A DNA stretch of 64,000 nt from Botryotinia globosa (Eukaryota; Ascomycota; Leotiomycetes; Helotiales; Sclerotiniaceae), in contig RCSZ01000006.1 in the NCBI GenBank assembly GCA_014898425.1, forward strand, positions 806,001 through 870,000, given 5' to 3'. The translations under genes and the position numbers were made by a program. Shown in pieces: positions 12,383-23,440 of this stretch. Under the pieces are notes generated by a model. The model was not told the origin of the DNA. It saw only the letters and a list, made by a program, of their open reading frames with translations, and made no database searches. How positions within the stretch are numbered: position 1 is the first letter of the stretch; the number at the start of each line of letters is the position of its first letter.

Positions 12383-13871
12383 ATGCATTTTTCAAAGAAG
12401 GCTCTGGCGGCCCTTGTTGGGTCTGCGACTAGCGCAAACGGTGCTATCTTGTGGGATGGACGATTCGATTCTTCTTCCATGGCGGATTTGCAGGCTTGGT
12501 CGTGGAGTAACGCTGTTGGTGATTATCAAAATTATATCGTAAGTATATTTTGTGAGGGAGTTGAATAGTATGAATGATATCTAATCTAACAAACAAATAG
12601 CACGGTACAGGTAGCATTACCAATTATGTTGCTCTCGACAGCACTTACAAGAACCCTGCCGATTCTGGATCAGCCCTCGGTGCCAAAATCACTCTTGATA
12701 GTACCTCATACTGGGAAGGTCAAAACATGCGTCGTACAGAATTGATTCCTCAAACATCCGCGGCTATTGGAAGTGGAAAGGTTTACTATCATTTCAGTAT
12801 GAAGCGTGAAGATACCAATGCACCAAGTATCTACAGAGAACATCAAATCTGTTTCTTCGAGAGTCATTTCACTGAGATGAAGAGTGGTTGGATTAGTGGA
12901 GAGACTGGATCCAGTGATCCTCTTTTGAGATGGGAAGTCAGTGCGACTAGTCAATGGAGTACTAACTGGACTGCTGGTGTTTGGCACAACATTGCTTACG
13001 GAATTGTATGTTTAAATTCTTTCTATCTTTCTCATCTTGTACTAATATACTATTCAAGGATTTTTCCGCAGGCTCAGTTGAATTCTACCACTCCACCGGA
13101 TCTGATCCTCTCACTCTTACCGTTCCAGCCGTCTCCGTCTCCGCCTCTTCCAATGGTGCAGATTGGCATTTGGGAGTTCTCGAACTCCCTGTCACTGGTC
13201 AAACTGATGGAACCGAAGATTTCTATTTCTCTGGTGTATACATCGAGAGTGGATCACTCACCACTAGTATTGCTGGACCAGGTGGAGCCGCGGGTTCCAG
13301 TTCTTCTTCTGCAAGCACTTCAGTAGATTCTTCTTCTGTTCTTTCTAGTTCAGTCGTATCTTCTTCGATTCCTTCTTCTAGCGCCGCTCAAGTATCTTCA
13401 TCATCGGTCATTCCATCTTCACCAACGTCTCTTGCCGTCGCAATTCAACAATCCTCAGTTATGTCCTCCCCATCAAGCTCGACCAAAAAATCCTGCACAA
13501 AACAGGTCGCCTCTTCGGTTGTTTCCATTGCAGCTCCATCTACTTTTGTCACTTCCAAGAAGCCTTGCACAAAGAAACCCTCATCAAGTTTGGCAGGAAA
13601 TGTAAACGTAGCTGCTAGTTCTTCAGCGGTTCCAACTTCTGAGGGTGTTGGCTCGAAGCCACATACCACCGTGGCCACAACTATCACTCAAACCACTTCT
13701 ACTACTATCGCTTCGAGTGCGGGTGCTACTAGCACTGGAGGAAGTAGTTCGGGAGCGATCGCTTTGTATATGCAATGTGGAGGAAAGAATTGGACTGGAA
13801 CTGGTACTTGCGTAAGTGGAAGTACTTGCAAGGTTGAAAATGATTATTATAATCAATGTGTTCCTGCTTAA
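12383..13871 (+). CDS. GH131 beta-glucanase with C-terminal CBM1
   Basis: Three exons: 12383-12538, 12601-13005 and 13059-13871, giving 457 aa. Both introns are phase 0. The second acceptor was chosen at 13058 because it keeps the family-like reading DFSAGSVEFYHSTGSDPL in frame. Residues 1-20 look like a signal peptide. Residues 21 to about 270 match glycoside hydrolase family 131, with the characteristic ILWDGRF, NMRRTELIPQT, YHFSMK and EHQICFFESHFTE blocks. A long Ser/Thr linker follows, and a type 1 cellulose-binding module (about 419-457) ends the protein with its four cysteines (MQCGGKNWTGTGTC, then NDYYNQC). GH131 enzymes act on beta-1,3/1,4/1,6-glucans. Secreted, with a role in plant cell wall breakdown by family knowledge. 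The linker contains two K-x-x-C-T-K motifs. Confidence 0.93.
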
Positions 13872-14358
13872 AGTAGATGAATGAAAGAAGCTTAAGGAGG
13901 ATAGAGGAGAGGAGGAAAGTTTCATTCTGTTGTATATAGTTTGAGATGTCTGTACATGTCTGTGTTTCGAAATGAATAGTCAGGATTACATATCTATCAA
14001 GCACATACTGCGTTATATTCTTGCCCGTTCCAGTTTGACGGTGATTGTTTTCGAATAGTGTATTAAAATGTATCACCAGTGTGTGTATGAACTGACGAGA
14101 CACTTCTCGGCTTTCGAGAGGTTTAACAATGTTATTTTTCAGCTGTTTGATATCGGAATCTATCTTTTCATTGTCCAATCTCTCAGATTTTCTAGCCATA
14201 GGTAAAATGCGATAACATCACGTCTTTGAACATTTCAAACAAGCTCATGTTACATGCATTATTTCCTCTCCAATCTTCAACTACATCACAACGTCCCAAA
14301 ACTATCTTCACCATCCCGTTTTACCTTTTTTTTCTAGCTTTTGATTCTTGATTCTTGA
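13872..14358. other. Intergenic region
   Basis: 3' flank of the GH131 gene. Nothing recognisable beyond short minus-strand frames without gene character. Confidence 0.5.
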
Positions 14359-15700
14359 TTGGAGTTTTTGCTTTCGACTGTGCTTCCTTCATATCAACAA
14401 CAAAAAGTTTCTTCCACCGCCGAGTCTTATGAGTATGATGTATTATTCCAATTTTCACCTTTTGTGCCGTTGAACCTCCAACTCACGCGTATCTACAGAC
14501 AGGACATATTCGAGTCCAGCAATCTTAATAATTTGTTCGCCCTGCAAACTCTGGTCTTCAAGTCGAGTAAAAAGCCCGCCGAATTTCAGTTGTATCTGTG
14601 TGCCAATTTAGAAAATGAAGGTTTACTGTACCTCGGCCACACTCAACCAAGACTTACGAAAGTTTGTGCCATGCAGAGAGCCCATGAGCACACCCCAATC
14701 CTTACCAACAACAAGTTGCTTATCTCTCTCTCGACTCTTGACCCTGGATTCATGGTCTTGGTACTTCAGACAAAACTCCCATGGTATTCAGGTTATGATA
14801 ATTCTGGCAGCTGGAGTGTGGTTGAGTGAAGCTTGATAAGCTTGGTTAGCTGCTTCAAAGGCCTCCCTTGGTATTCAGGTCATGATCATTCTGATAGCTG
14901 GAATGTGGTTAATGGCTGCTTCAAGATTCATAGTGCAGACTGCTGGAAGCTACAATAATATACATTGGGGTCATCATTCCCCAGGGCAGCTTCATCACAT
15001 CAATCACGATACACATGCAATTCAACTTCACCTCAATCAGCAATTACTGGGGGACTTCATCATCGCTTCAATGTCCATCAATTTCTTTCTCAAGAATGTC
15101 AATACTTCAATTGGTTTTTTCACACACGAGACCGAGAGAAATTTCATCTTCTTGCGCGTTATCATTCCCTTCGACCAAGTTCCAGACACAATTGATTCTA
15201 GATCGCACAGTCCTGATAATTTTATAATCAAGCTCAAATTTTACGCAAACGACATGATCGGTCTGTCTCCAAGTCTTTTCGCACCTGAAGGTGGTTTCGA
15301 CGAAAACGACCCCACCACCAGCGGCGCTATCAAACTCTTCAGTATCAACAAGGACGATGAGGAGGTATTTAATGGTGACAATATTGAGGACATTCCCGCC
15401 ATAGTTCTCAAGACACCTGGTTTCGATCGTGTTGGAAAGAAAGGCGAGCCTAAGCTCAAAATTTGGTGTCTTCCGTTTAGATCTTAATGTCAAGGATATC
15501 TAGTCTGCCATTAGTGAAAACTTGATGCATTCCACTACCTGGCCAGCTGCTTCATGGGCTCCTCGTCGCGTTATCAAAGCCCTTCAGTTTATCATGTCAC
15601 AACACACGTTTTCACTTCCAATATATATCATGGATAGCCCGAATAGCGATTTGGAATATTGCTTGATCAAGTGCCTTTGAGGTATACGAAAGGAGCTGCG
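14359..15700 (+). pseudogene. Decayed 5' part of a helicase-like gene
   Basis: Several plus-strand stretches read as coherent protein but are broken. From about 14975 one frame reads HHINHDTHAIQLHLNQQLLG on to NDMIGLSPSLFAPEGGFDEN and KTPGFDRVGKKGEPKLK. At about 15460 the sensible reading shifts frame and continues as FGVFRLDLNVKDI, meets a TAG at 15497-15499, then goes on as SAISENLMHSTTWPAASWAP to LEYCLIKCL. So at least one frameshift and one nonsense change are present. Upstream (14359-14829) a frame without an ATG start may be more of the same gene. The 708-bp MITE follows at 15774, and a helicase-like frame resumes after it on the same strand, so I infer one ancestral gene. I do not recognise the N-terminal domain. 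Confidence 0.5.
14776..14910 (+). repeat. Local 48-bp imperfect direct duplication
   Basis: Positions 14776-14823 and 14863-14910 are near copies offset by 87 bp. In translation they read LPWYSGYDNSGSWSVV and LPWYSGHDHSDSWNVV. The spacer also has a partial repeat of a GCTGCTTCAA segment. The two copies now lie in different frames. Confidence 0.8.
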
Positions 15701-15773
15701 CGATAGCAATCCTTTTTGTCGATATTTGTCTTAAAACAACAAAATTAATAGCAATGTATTTATAATTGATTTA

Positions 15774-16481
15774 GGGCTAGTTTGGATGCAAAATCCGCGC
15801 TGAATCCACTAAAATAATCCGTTCTTTGTATTACTACAGATTTCGTAGTAATAATAATCCACTTCAAAAAGAATGGATTATTAATCTATGGTTTTATAAT
15901 TTATATATCAAATCTGCTATAAAATCTATTAAAATAAAAGGAAATGGAATATATATATAGTATATATATAAATTAATATAGTATATATACAAATTAGATG
16001 GGGTAATTCGAATTTTCAGTTTACTATTGTTATTTGAATAGTTGAATAAACGAATATAAGAATAGTTTCATTTAAATTTAAATATAATTATAAACTTTAA
16101 TTTAAAATAAATCTATAGCTTCAGACTTTATTTATTATAACTTTAGATTTTATTTATTAAAGCTTTAGACTTTAAAGTTTATAAAGATTTATAAAAAGAA
16201 TAGATTTTTTCAATAGATTCAATAAGATCTACTTTTTCTAATCCTCGTTTTCAATCCACGTTTTCATTTTCCTATACAAATTTATTGAAAAACACAGATT
16301 ATTTAGCATCATTTTAAAATGATCTACTCTCTCCCCACCTCAAAATATACTAAATTTATTGAAATATAGATTATTCAATAGAATCCGCAATTTGATATTC
16401 AAATATGAATTCAAAATCCGTTTTCAAAAAGAGCGGAATATTTAATAAATTCAATACGGATTTGTACATTCAAACTAGCCC
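15774..16481. mobile_element. Harbinger-like MITE, 708 bp, TTA target duplication
   Basis: The left end is GGGCTAGTTTGGATGCAAAA followed by TCCG. The right end in reverse complement is GGGCTAGTTTGAATGTACAA followed by ATCCG. The terminal inverted repeat is about 25 bp. TTA lies directly outside both ends (15771-15773 and 16482-16484), the three-base duplication typical of PIF/Harbinger elements. The interior is AT-rich and non-coding. It sits between two pieces of a helicase-like gene. Confidence 0.85.
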
Positions 16482-16484
16482 TTA

Positions 16485-16721
16485 GGTACTTTTTTTTAAA
16501 AAAAAAATACAAAATCAAGATCTAATATTGTTATATAGAAACAATTGTAATATGGTATTAAAAAAAGATAATTATTTATTTTATTATGATTATCAAGTAA
16601 CAATTTAAAAATTGTTATATAAAGATTATTAAGTTTAATATGTTGAAGTAAATTATCAAATTGATAAAAATTATCAATAACTTACCTAGTCTGTTATACT
16701 TTCTTTATAGTATTATAAAAG
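16485..16721. other. AT-rich junction between MITE and helicase-like frame
   Basis: Runs of A and T with short hairpins such as AATTATCAAATTGATAAAAATT. It ends in TTTCTTTATAG (about 16701-16711), which looks like an intron acceptor just before coding sequence resumes. Confidence 0.4.
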
Positions 16722-18608
16722 TTGAGATTCTATTCTAATAATATATTGAAGGTTAATTTCTCTCCAGATAACTTTGTTAGTAAGGAGGACTGGGATCTCT
16801 TCATCTGCAAACCCTTTGACTGGTTGTACCGAGGAAAATTTGTTGGTATTTTGAAGCGTCCCTTGGTCCCACTTGATGATGGTGCTGCGGCAAATCGAAA
16901 GAAGGCCTTCAGACCTCTCGTTGGTACAATTCTACCAGCCGTTGACGGTAACATAAATTCGCCTGAATCATGCAGAGCCTTGCTTGAGAGTGCTCGTCCA
17001 ATCTCTGTCCTCTTCAATAATCACGAGTCCGAAATGGCAGCAGAAGCCAGAGTCTTCAAGGCTCTCACTCACTTCCTCCACTCCACTTACCCCAATCTTG
17101 ACAAAAAAGACTCCTGCTCCCCGATAAATTTCAAATCAGCTAGCATGGATGCATGGTCAAAGGTGCTTTTAATCCATGACAATAGGGTTAGAGCTCACGT
17201 CGATACCCTGGGCAAAGATGCTGGTCTCATCATGGAGAGATTTAATGCTAAAGATCAACTTGATGTCATCGAATACCTTTGGAGCACACCTGTCAATTCT
17301 CAAGGCAAGGCCGTTGCTATCGTTGAAGGTTTCCCACGAGTCGGAAAGACTGCTTTCTCGGCTCGTGTCCTTGTATGCATGCTGGCTCAACGACCTCAAG
17401 CTCCTATCGGTTGTATTTGCGCTGCAAGCCAACCGATCGACGTTCTCGCCAAGGCTATTGAGCGTGCAATCGAAGATACTGGTCACAGACAGCCAGATCT
17501 TTCACCTTTCCTCCGTCAACAGGTCGTCATTCGTGCCTATCCCACAGCAACTGAGACCAATTTCCTAATCGGTTTGGCTGATAGAGCTCCAAATATTTCA
17601 ATTGATCAAACTGCAAATGTTGTCTTGACAATTCCTTCTCAGACTGGTACGAAAGAGTTCACGTGCCAATTTCGACAACTCCACGCACTCTTAATTCGTG
17701 ACGTTAGTCTTGCTACACTCGTCGATCTAGTTATGCTTCTTTCTTCCTTTGAGACGGACCGACTTATCTTGTCCGGTGACACCAAGCAGCTTACTTCCCA
17801 AGCTCCTTTTCTCCAAGGTTCTCAAGGATTAACTCGTGAGAAATCTCAAAATGCTATGTCGTACTTTATGGACAATCATTGGCCTAAGGCGCAACTATAC
17901 ATTCAGCGTCGAGGTTGTCCTGAAATCATGGAGGTCGCGTCCGAGTTATTCTACCGCAAACGAATTCAAGATGCACTTATTACACCGAAGCAGTTTCCGC
18001 TGCGTGAGGCGGTTGCCAATGCTCTCAGAGTTATGTTCCCAGAAAATTCCATCTCAAAGCCGTATTTGTGTATTAATGCAGTACACGAAGGCGAGATTTT
18101 GGACCACTCAAGCAAGTCTTGGATGAATTTTACCAGTGCTGCTGTCAATGTTAACTTGATCGAGTACCTTGTCACCAAATGCGACGTTTCCCCAAGCTCA
18201 ATGGTTGTCATTACTCACTACACCGCCCAACTACGTGTATACAGACACGCAATTTCGAAGCTAGCCAGTGATTATCCGATGTTTGCTTTCTCAGAAGTCG
18301 CTGTTCATACCACGGATAGCATCAAAGATGATTCTGCAGACATTACATTATGTGATTCTGTCCGTACCCAAAATACAGGATTCAACAATAACCCTGGTAA
18401 AAACTGCGTTGCACTCACTCGAGCACGTTCTTTTGGGATCGTCACTGCAAATACACAACAGTTGAACCCTGGTGGTAGAAACACTCCAGTCACTTGCAAA
18501 GCTTTCGAAATCGCTCGAAAGGCCAAGGCTTGTGTCAATATCAGCAAGAGTATGAATGAACGCTACTCTAACCTTCTTCTACATTGTCACGTTCAGGGTT
18601 TCGCATGA
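16722..18608 (+). pseudogene. UPF1/NAM7-type SF1 helicase-like fragment, 5'-truncated
   Basis: An uninterrupted frame of 628 codons with no ATG until 17034, so either the true start is lost or an upstream exon exists. Superfamily 1 helicase motifs are seen in order: Walker A GFPRVGKT (17328-17351); a weak Walker B region LIRDVSLATLVDLV, where the usual DEAS is lost; motif III LILSGDTKQL; a motif IV-like IQRRGCPEIMEVASELFYRK; a motif V-like TTDSIKDDSADITL, with the usual QG lost; and motif VI CVALTRAR. This pattern is that of NAM7/UPF1-like helicases (AAA_11/AAA_12). The degraded Walker B and motif V suggest no active helicase. A conserved-looking stretch VNFSPDNFVSKEDWDLFI starts right after the AT-rich junction. 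If transcribed from an internal ATG it would give 524 aa. Probably the 3' half of the broken gene upstream. Confidence 0.7.
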
Positions 18609-19262
18609 ATGGAGCTGTCAAGAGTGCACGTGTTTAGGTCACGCGACCATGGATGGAGCGTAGGAGGACAGTAGCCCTTCACAGCTTAGTTTTCTTTTCT
18701 TCTCTCTTTGTAGTTTACAATAATCAATGAAAGTATTCGATCCTACAGTCTTGCAATGTCTTAACTATGTGATATATCATTCTAATCATTCTAATCTGGC
18801 GGAACACGTGGACGGCTCGCCACGTTCCTCTTCAGAGACTTCAGTGTCAGACCATCCAATAGTCCGGACTACAACCCCCGCCAGCGATGTAAGGGTTTGA
18901 ATGTCTAAAAGTAGTTGGAAATTCAAATATATTCCAATATCCTAATCAAATTCAATATTCTAGTTGGTTTGGGGATTCGATAATCTTCATTGTTGAACTA
19001 CAGTCTGGAATATTAGACACCCTAGACCACTTCACTATCTCCAATTTCTAATCTGGCGGCAGACATTGCGAACATCGCCTCAGTCTTCAATCAACCACCT
19101 CAACCTTTCAGTTTACCCCGCAAATCTACTTCTTCGACCGGTCTTAACTTGGCATGGTGGAAACCCACCCAAAATCCGAAGAATTCGTTCGATTTAACGA
19201 CATCTTTCCCAAATAATTTGACTACACAAGTAACGTTAAAAAATTTCAACGACAAGACGAAG
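18609..19262. other. Intergenic region between two helicase relics
   Basis: No open frame of note. It contains scattered short direct repeats (ATTCTAATC, ATTCCAATAT) and no recognisable element ends. Confidence 0.5.
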
Positions 19263-19870
19263 TTAGAGAAGCTTCTCACTCAAAGCAACCGCAATGCAGA
19301 TTGTGAACGCCAAAGAGAAGATGACTAAATCTATACGATTAGATAGCACAGTGGCAGTTGCTAGTAATTGGAAGCTTGGTTCAAGCCAGGTCACCGAAGT
19401 ATCCGGCATTGTGTCCGCATTTTGAGTATATGGCTTCGTCGGCGATGATATACTCGAGAAGACCTGCTGAGTTTTCAATGCCGAAGGTCCATGACGATTT
19501 CTTAATGTGATCAAGGTGGTAATTACCATGACTCTCGAATTTTTCTCTTCGCCATCGGATATCGGATGACGACGTGTGAGCTTTCCGGCAATCTTTTTGT
19601 GCGTTCCAGATCTCGACTCGCGCTCGTCACCATGATAGATATATACTTGGAAGTCAGAACTGAGGCTTTTCATTTCTGTTGCCGCTGCTCGATCAGTTCA
19701 AGTAAGACTACAAGTATCTTAGGCTTCGGAGGTGCTGACTTAAATGGTCCTTCGGGTACTTGGTACGGATTATCATCTATCATACTGCACGCAGATTGTG
19801 ATCGTCTTGACAAGGCTTGTAACATCTGCGAGGGGACACTTTTTGACCTTTGGATTCTCCAATGTTCTAA
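19263..19870 (-). pseudogene. SNF2-type helicase relic, motifs I-III side
   Basis: On the minus strand the order of an SNF2-family helicase is visible but damaged. A degenerate motif I, ADVTSLVKTITICVQY, stands in place of ADxxGLGKTIT (about 19805-19850). A linker with RRQQK and SDFQVYIYHGDERESRS follows. GKLTRRHPISDGEEKNSRVM then leads into ITTLITLRNRHGPSA. The segment ends with a motif III-like WLEPSFQLLATATVLSNRID near 19300. Frames change between the first pieces, and the DEAH segment is not readable. The rest of the protein is found on the opposite strand about 0.8 kb away. Not functional. Confidence 0.65.
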
Positions 19871-20109
19871 GTAGCCGTCTCGTACCAGTTATCCGCCAAC
19901 TCTGGAGGAAGAACTATGGCTTGTTGGTCGAGAAATGAGGCTGACCTGGATCTGGATTGAAGCTCAAGTACTTTCAATCATCCTCAGAATTGCGCAATTG
20001 ATAATCTGGGCTGCCTAACAAGGCTTCCAGCGTAGCGGCGGGCACTGAGAGCCGTAGATGTTGGTGGTTAAAAGTAATATGTGATCGTGAGAGGCTCGAC
20101 GCAATAATT

Positions 20110-20411
20110 TCCTTGACCCCCAATGCCTATTGAAGATTTTGGAGGTTACAAAAAGTTCATTGAAGTCCATTAAAGCAGACGAGAACATGTGGAGCCGTGA
20201 AAACTTGACTAAATGGGGTTTGATAGACAGAGGCAATTTCAATCCATTCACCTTGGCAGATGACCATCCGGGCGCCGCATTACGCCTAGAAGCTGTAGAA
20301 CGATGGATTACTGGCGCTAAGCAGGACAATCGAAACTCAGGTCACTATCTATCAAAGATTTGGAAAGAAGTAATGATCAGACGCACTTACGCTTCACCGA
20401 ATTCTCTTTAA
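20110..20411 (+). pseudogene. SNF2-type helicase relic, inverted downstream part
   Basis: On the plus strand PMPIEDFGGYKKFIEVH ends in a stop at 20171-20173. The reading then continues in another frame as ADENMWSRENLTKWGLIDRG, a segment with DDHPGAALRLEAVERWITG, and finally HYLSKIWKEVMIRRTYASP. These segments follow motif III in SNF2-type helicases of the kind common in fungal genomes. The piece is in opposite orientation to the relic at 19263-19870, which ends near motif III, so an inversion breakpoint near that motif is inferred. Confidence 0.6.
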
Positions 20412-21534
20412 CGAAAAGAAAATATCAGAGTGCTTTCAATACTTTTGAATCTTCGGAGAGATTTGAGAGATTCAAATCACTTGAATCATTGAGATCCTTC
20501 CAATCTTTTCAATCTTCCCAAAAAATTCCAATCATCCACATCTCAAACCATCCATAATCCTCCTCATCCCAAGCATTCAATCTATCTCTCTCTCCCCTCT
20601 CTTTTACTCTTTCCATCTTCTGGATTTCATATTCTAAACTTCAAACTCCAAACTAAACTTCAAACCATAGACTTTTGGATTATCGATAAACCTACTCCCT
20701 CCCCATTCCCCCCACCCCTCTCTCTTCACATGTATATATCTTCTCATGTATCGATTCCAAATACATATCACCATCTCCAAGCTTCCATTCAGAAACAAAC
20801 TTTCATAATGATCTCAAACATGTATCTAAACTCAAACTCTCATTCAAATCCAAACCCAAACCCCCATCAACATCCAGATCCAAGGTCCAAGGTCCTCCAT
20901 CTACCTATTCACCTATCCACCTCTCTCCGGAGACAATTACTCACGCTCTCTTTCCTATCAATACGAAAACAGAGAAGAAAGAAACAAAGAAAGCAAGGAA
21001 AAGATAAGAAAATCCCAAAATCGTATCACATTTGAGAAAGAGACAAAATATTAATGAAAAAAAATAAAAAATGAAAACAAATAGAAATAGTGGTTGAGAG
21101 AAAGATCAGATGATATTTCATTGAGTGTAGGAAGAAGAAAGATTGCGAGTTAATGTGAATTCTTAGACCATGTTCTCTTTCCTGAATTTTGAGTTATTCT
21201 AATTGTCATCAGAGGCCTGAAAGTTTTAGATGAAGTCAAATTAGCTAAAGTTTCGAATCCTTCAAGTATTAGTATGAAGAGAAAAGCAATGAGTCCCATA
21301 GTGTCATGTCACAAAATCACTAGATACAAATCAAAGTCTCAAAATTCTATAAAACCACACATCTTATATTTGTAATTTTCCTAATCTCTAAAAGTGGATC
21401 TTCAAACAACCAATAAACTATATACCACGCCAATTGCTAATATACACAAAATTTGAACTTGAAACTCGTCTTCCGGACCATTGCCCAAAATTTGGACACT
21501 ATCTACAACCATCTATACTCTGAGTATTGACTTC
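20412..21534. other. Intergenic region with CT-rich low complexity
   Basis: Segments at 20440-20530 repeat TTGA, TTCAAT and TCTTC units, and 20560-20720 is strongly pyrimidine-rich. No gene is seen. The last 300 bases are the 3' flank of the GH7 gene. Confidence 0.5.
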
Positions 21535-23307
21535 TTAAGAAGAAGCAACACATTGAGAGTAGTAGTCATTTTGAGCAACACATGTTCCCTCAGAGCAGGT
21601 CTTTCCACCACTGCAGTTTCCGTACAATGGAACGGAACCAGTTGATGAAGAAGCGGAGCTAGTGGCAGCAATAGAAGTAGTGACTGGAGCGGCTGCGACA
21701 GAGGTCTTAAGAGTGCTAGCAGCGCTAACCTTGCTACATTTGGACTTGGTCGAACTAGCAGCGCTAGAAATGGCTTGGACAGAGCTAGCAACTGATGGAA
21801 CGGAGCTAGAAACCGCTTGAGCGGAACTAGAAACGGCTTGAGCGGAACTAGAGATAATGGCGGCGACTGGTGCGATAGAGCTTAAGCTTGGGGCAATAGC
21901 ACTTGAAGCAATAACAGTTGAAGCAATAGAACTTGAGGCAATAGGAGAAGAGCTATCGGCTGGGGCCTTGAAGGTAGATCCGATTGGTCCGTACTTGATG
22001 CTAGAGAAAGTGACATAGGCACTTCCAGAGCTAGCCTCGACAGTAGCTGGAACTCCAGAGGTAGTGGCACAAGATCCACGAGAAACACCTGGAGTAGAGG
22101 CATCCTTGTCGGTTGGGAAGTCAGAGTCGAGCCAGAGCATGTTTACATTGTAATCATCCCAGATGGAGAGAACAAGAACCATACCAGCAGCCATCTTCTT
22201 ACCCATAGCAGCCATACCTCCATTCTTGGTGAAGTAGTCGGTGTCACCGAAAGCAGTCTTTTGAGCAGCGCAGAAGTCATCAGTGATAGAGTTACCAGAG
22301 ACACCAGAGATATCAGAGCTTGGTTGTTCATAGACGACATCACCTTGAACGTAGAAGCGCTTGATCTCAGTAAGAGTTCCAGTCTCAGTTCCATCATCAG
22401 TGATGAATTGAGTGACAACGGAGAAAGGCTTGGTGGTATCAATGGTCATTCCACTTCCATAGAAGGTGGTGTTACCCATTCTGTATGGATTGAAATCACA
22501 TCCATCTGCATCACATACACCAGTGTTCGAGACACAATCATTACCAGTGCAAGCGGTTTGAGAATCGACAGTGCAGGTGTGAGGGGTGAGAGCTTGAGAC
22601 ATGGAGTTGGCTTCCCAGACATCGAACTCGGAGCAGCAAGATCCGATTTTACCAGTTCCAGAGTTGGCACTGTTGCTATCTGCGACCCACCCCTCAACGT
22701 TGGCAGTACCGTCGACGAATTTCATGTCTTGAGGACATTGAGCATCGCAATAACCAGTACCATACTTGGCACCTGCTTTGTTGTTGGGGTATTTGGACAT
22801 TCCTCCGTCAGCGTCCATAGGAACGAAGTAAAGAGCTCCGTTAAGACCGCAAGGAAGCTTGGAAACATCGACGGTGAAGGTGAACTCGTTACCCAAAAGA
22901 GCAAACTCTTTGTAGGTAGTCTCGGAGTCCATGAGGTAGGTACGAGAACCAACATTGCTTCCAGTGACAAAGCTAAGCTTCAAGGAGTCACCGCTAGTGG
23001 TAATACCATAAGTTTTCTCGTAATCTGCACCATCAAGAGCACAATTGGCGGTACAGGTAGCGGCATCTGGGCAAAGAGTGGCATCCCAAGTGTTACCGGT
23101 ATAACAATTGGTAGATCCGGAAGTGGAGTGGAGCCATCTCCAGTTAGCATCAAGAACGATGCTATCGGCTTCATCGGTACATGCTCCACCAGCGGCACAT
23201 TTTTGAACGGTCAAGGCGGGGTGAGTTTCGGGGGTTGAAGTTCCGACTTGTTGAGCGCCGGCGCCGAGGAGGAAGGAGAAAGTTGCGAGCACAGCTGCGG
23301 AATACAT
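21535..23307 (-). CDS. GH7 cellobiohydrolase with C-terminal CBM1-like module
   Basis: One exon, 590 aa. The frame is open upstream to 23415, but the ATG at 23305-23307 gives a proper signal peptide (residues 1-18, cut before [12 protein letters not shown]). Residues 19 to about 465 are a full GH7 catalytic domain. The catalytic signature EFDVWE is at 227-232: nucleophile Glu227, Asp229 and acid/base Glu232. The many cysteines of the family are present. A Ser/Ala-rich linker follows, then a C-terminal module (about 557-590) with YGNC, NDYYSQC and four cysteines, shorter than normal CBM1. GH7 cellobiohydrolases release cellobiose from cellulose chain ends outside the cell. A TATA-like box and a GGCTAA site lie upstream. 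Relationship to cbh1-type enzymes is clear; whether exo- or endo-acting is inferred from family resemblance. Confidence 0.95.
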   Translation of the reverse strand: MYSAAVLATFSFLLGAGAQQVGTSTPETHPALTVQKCAAGGACTDEADSIVLDANWRWLHSTSGSTNCYTGNTWDATLCPDAATCTANCALDGADYEKTYGITTSGDSLKLSFVTGSNVGSRTYLMDSETTYKEFALLGNEFTFTVDVSKLPCGLNGALYFVPMDADGGMSKYPNNKAGAKYGTGYCDAQCPQDMKFVDGTANVEGWVADSNSANSGTGKIGSCCSEFDVWEANSMSQALTPHTCTVDSQTACTGNDCVSNTGVCDADGCDFNPYRMGNTTFYGSGMTIDTTKPFSVVTQFITDDGTETGTLTEIKRFYVQGDVVYEQPSSDISGVSGNSITDDFCAAQKTAFGDTDYFTKNGGMAAMGKKMAAGMVLVLSIWDDYNVNMLWLDSDFPTDKDASTPGVSRGSCATTSGVPATVEASSGSAYVTFSSIKYGPIGSTFKAPADSSSPIASSSIASTVIASSAIAPSLSSIAPVAAIISSSAQAVSSSAQAVSSSVPSVASSVQAISSAASSTKSKCSKVSAASTLKTSVAAAPVTTSIAATSSASSSTGSVPLYGNCSGGKTCSEGTCVAQNDYYSQCVASS

Positions 23308-23430
23308 CTTGAGAAAATGTAAATTTAAAATAAGGAATGTGAGTTGTGAAAGAGCGAGAAGAATAAAAGAATGTAGAAAAGTATAAAGACTGTGATGATG
23401 AAAATAATAATACAATGAGGTAGTTCACTA

Positions 23431-23440
23431 CCTTATATAC
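23431..23440 (-). promoter_or_regulatory. TATA-like box of the GH7 gene
   Basis: GTATATAAGG on the minus strand, about 125 bases before the GH7 start codon. Position and sequence fit a core promoter element of a strongly inducible secreted enzyme gene. Confidence 0.5.

Noticed and set aside
13059..13071. GH131 exon 3 starting after the CAG at 13071
   Set aside because: That acceptor shifts the frame; the AAG at 13058 keeps the family sequence DFSAGSVEF.
22261..23238. 325-codon plus-strand frame
   Set aside because: Fully antisense to the GH7 gene and rich in Ser/Thr/Ile by codon mirroring. A shadow.
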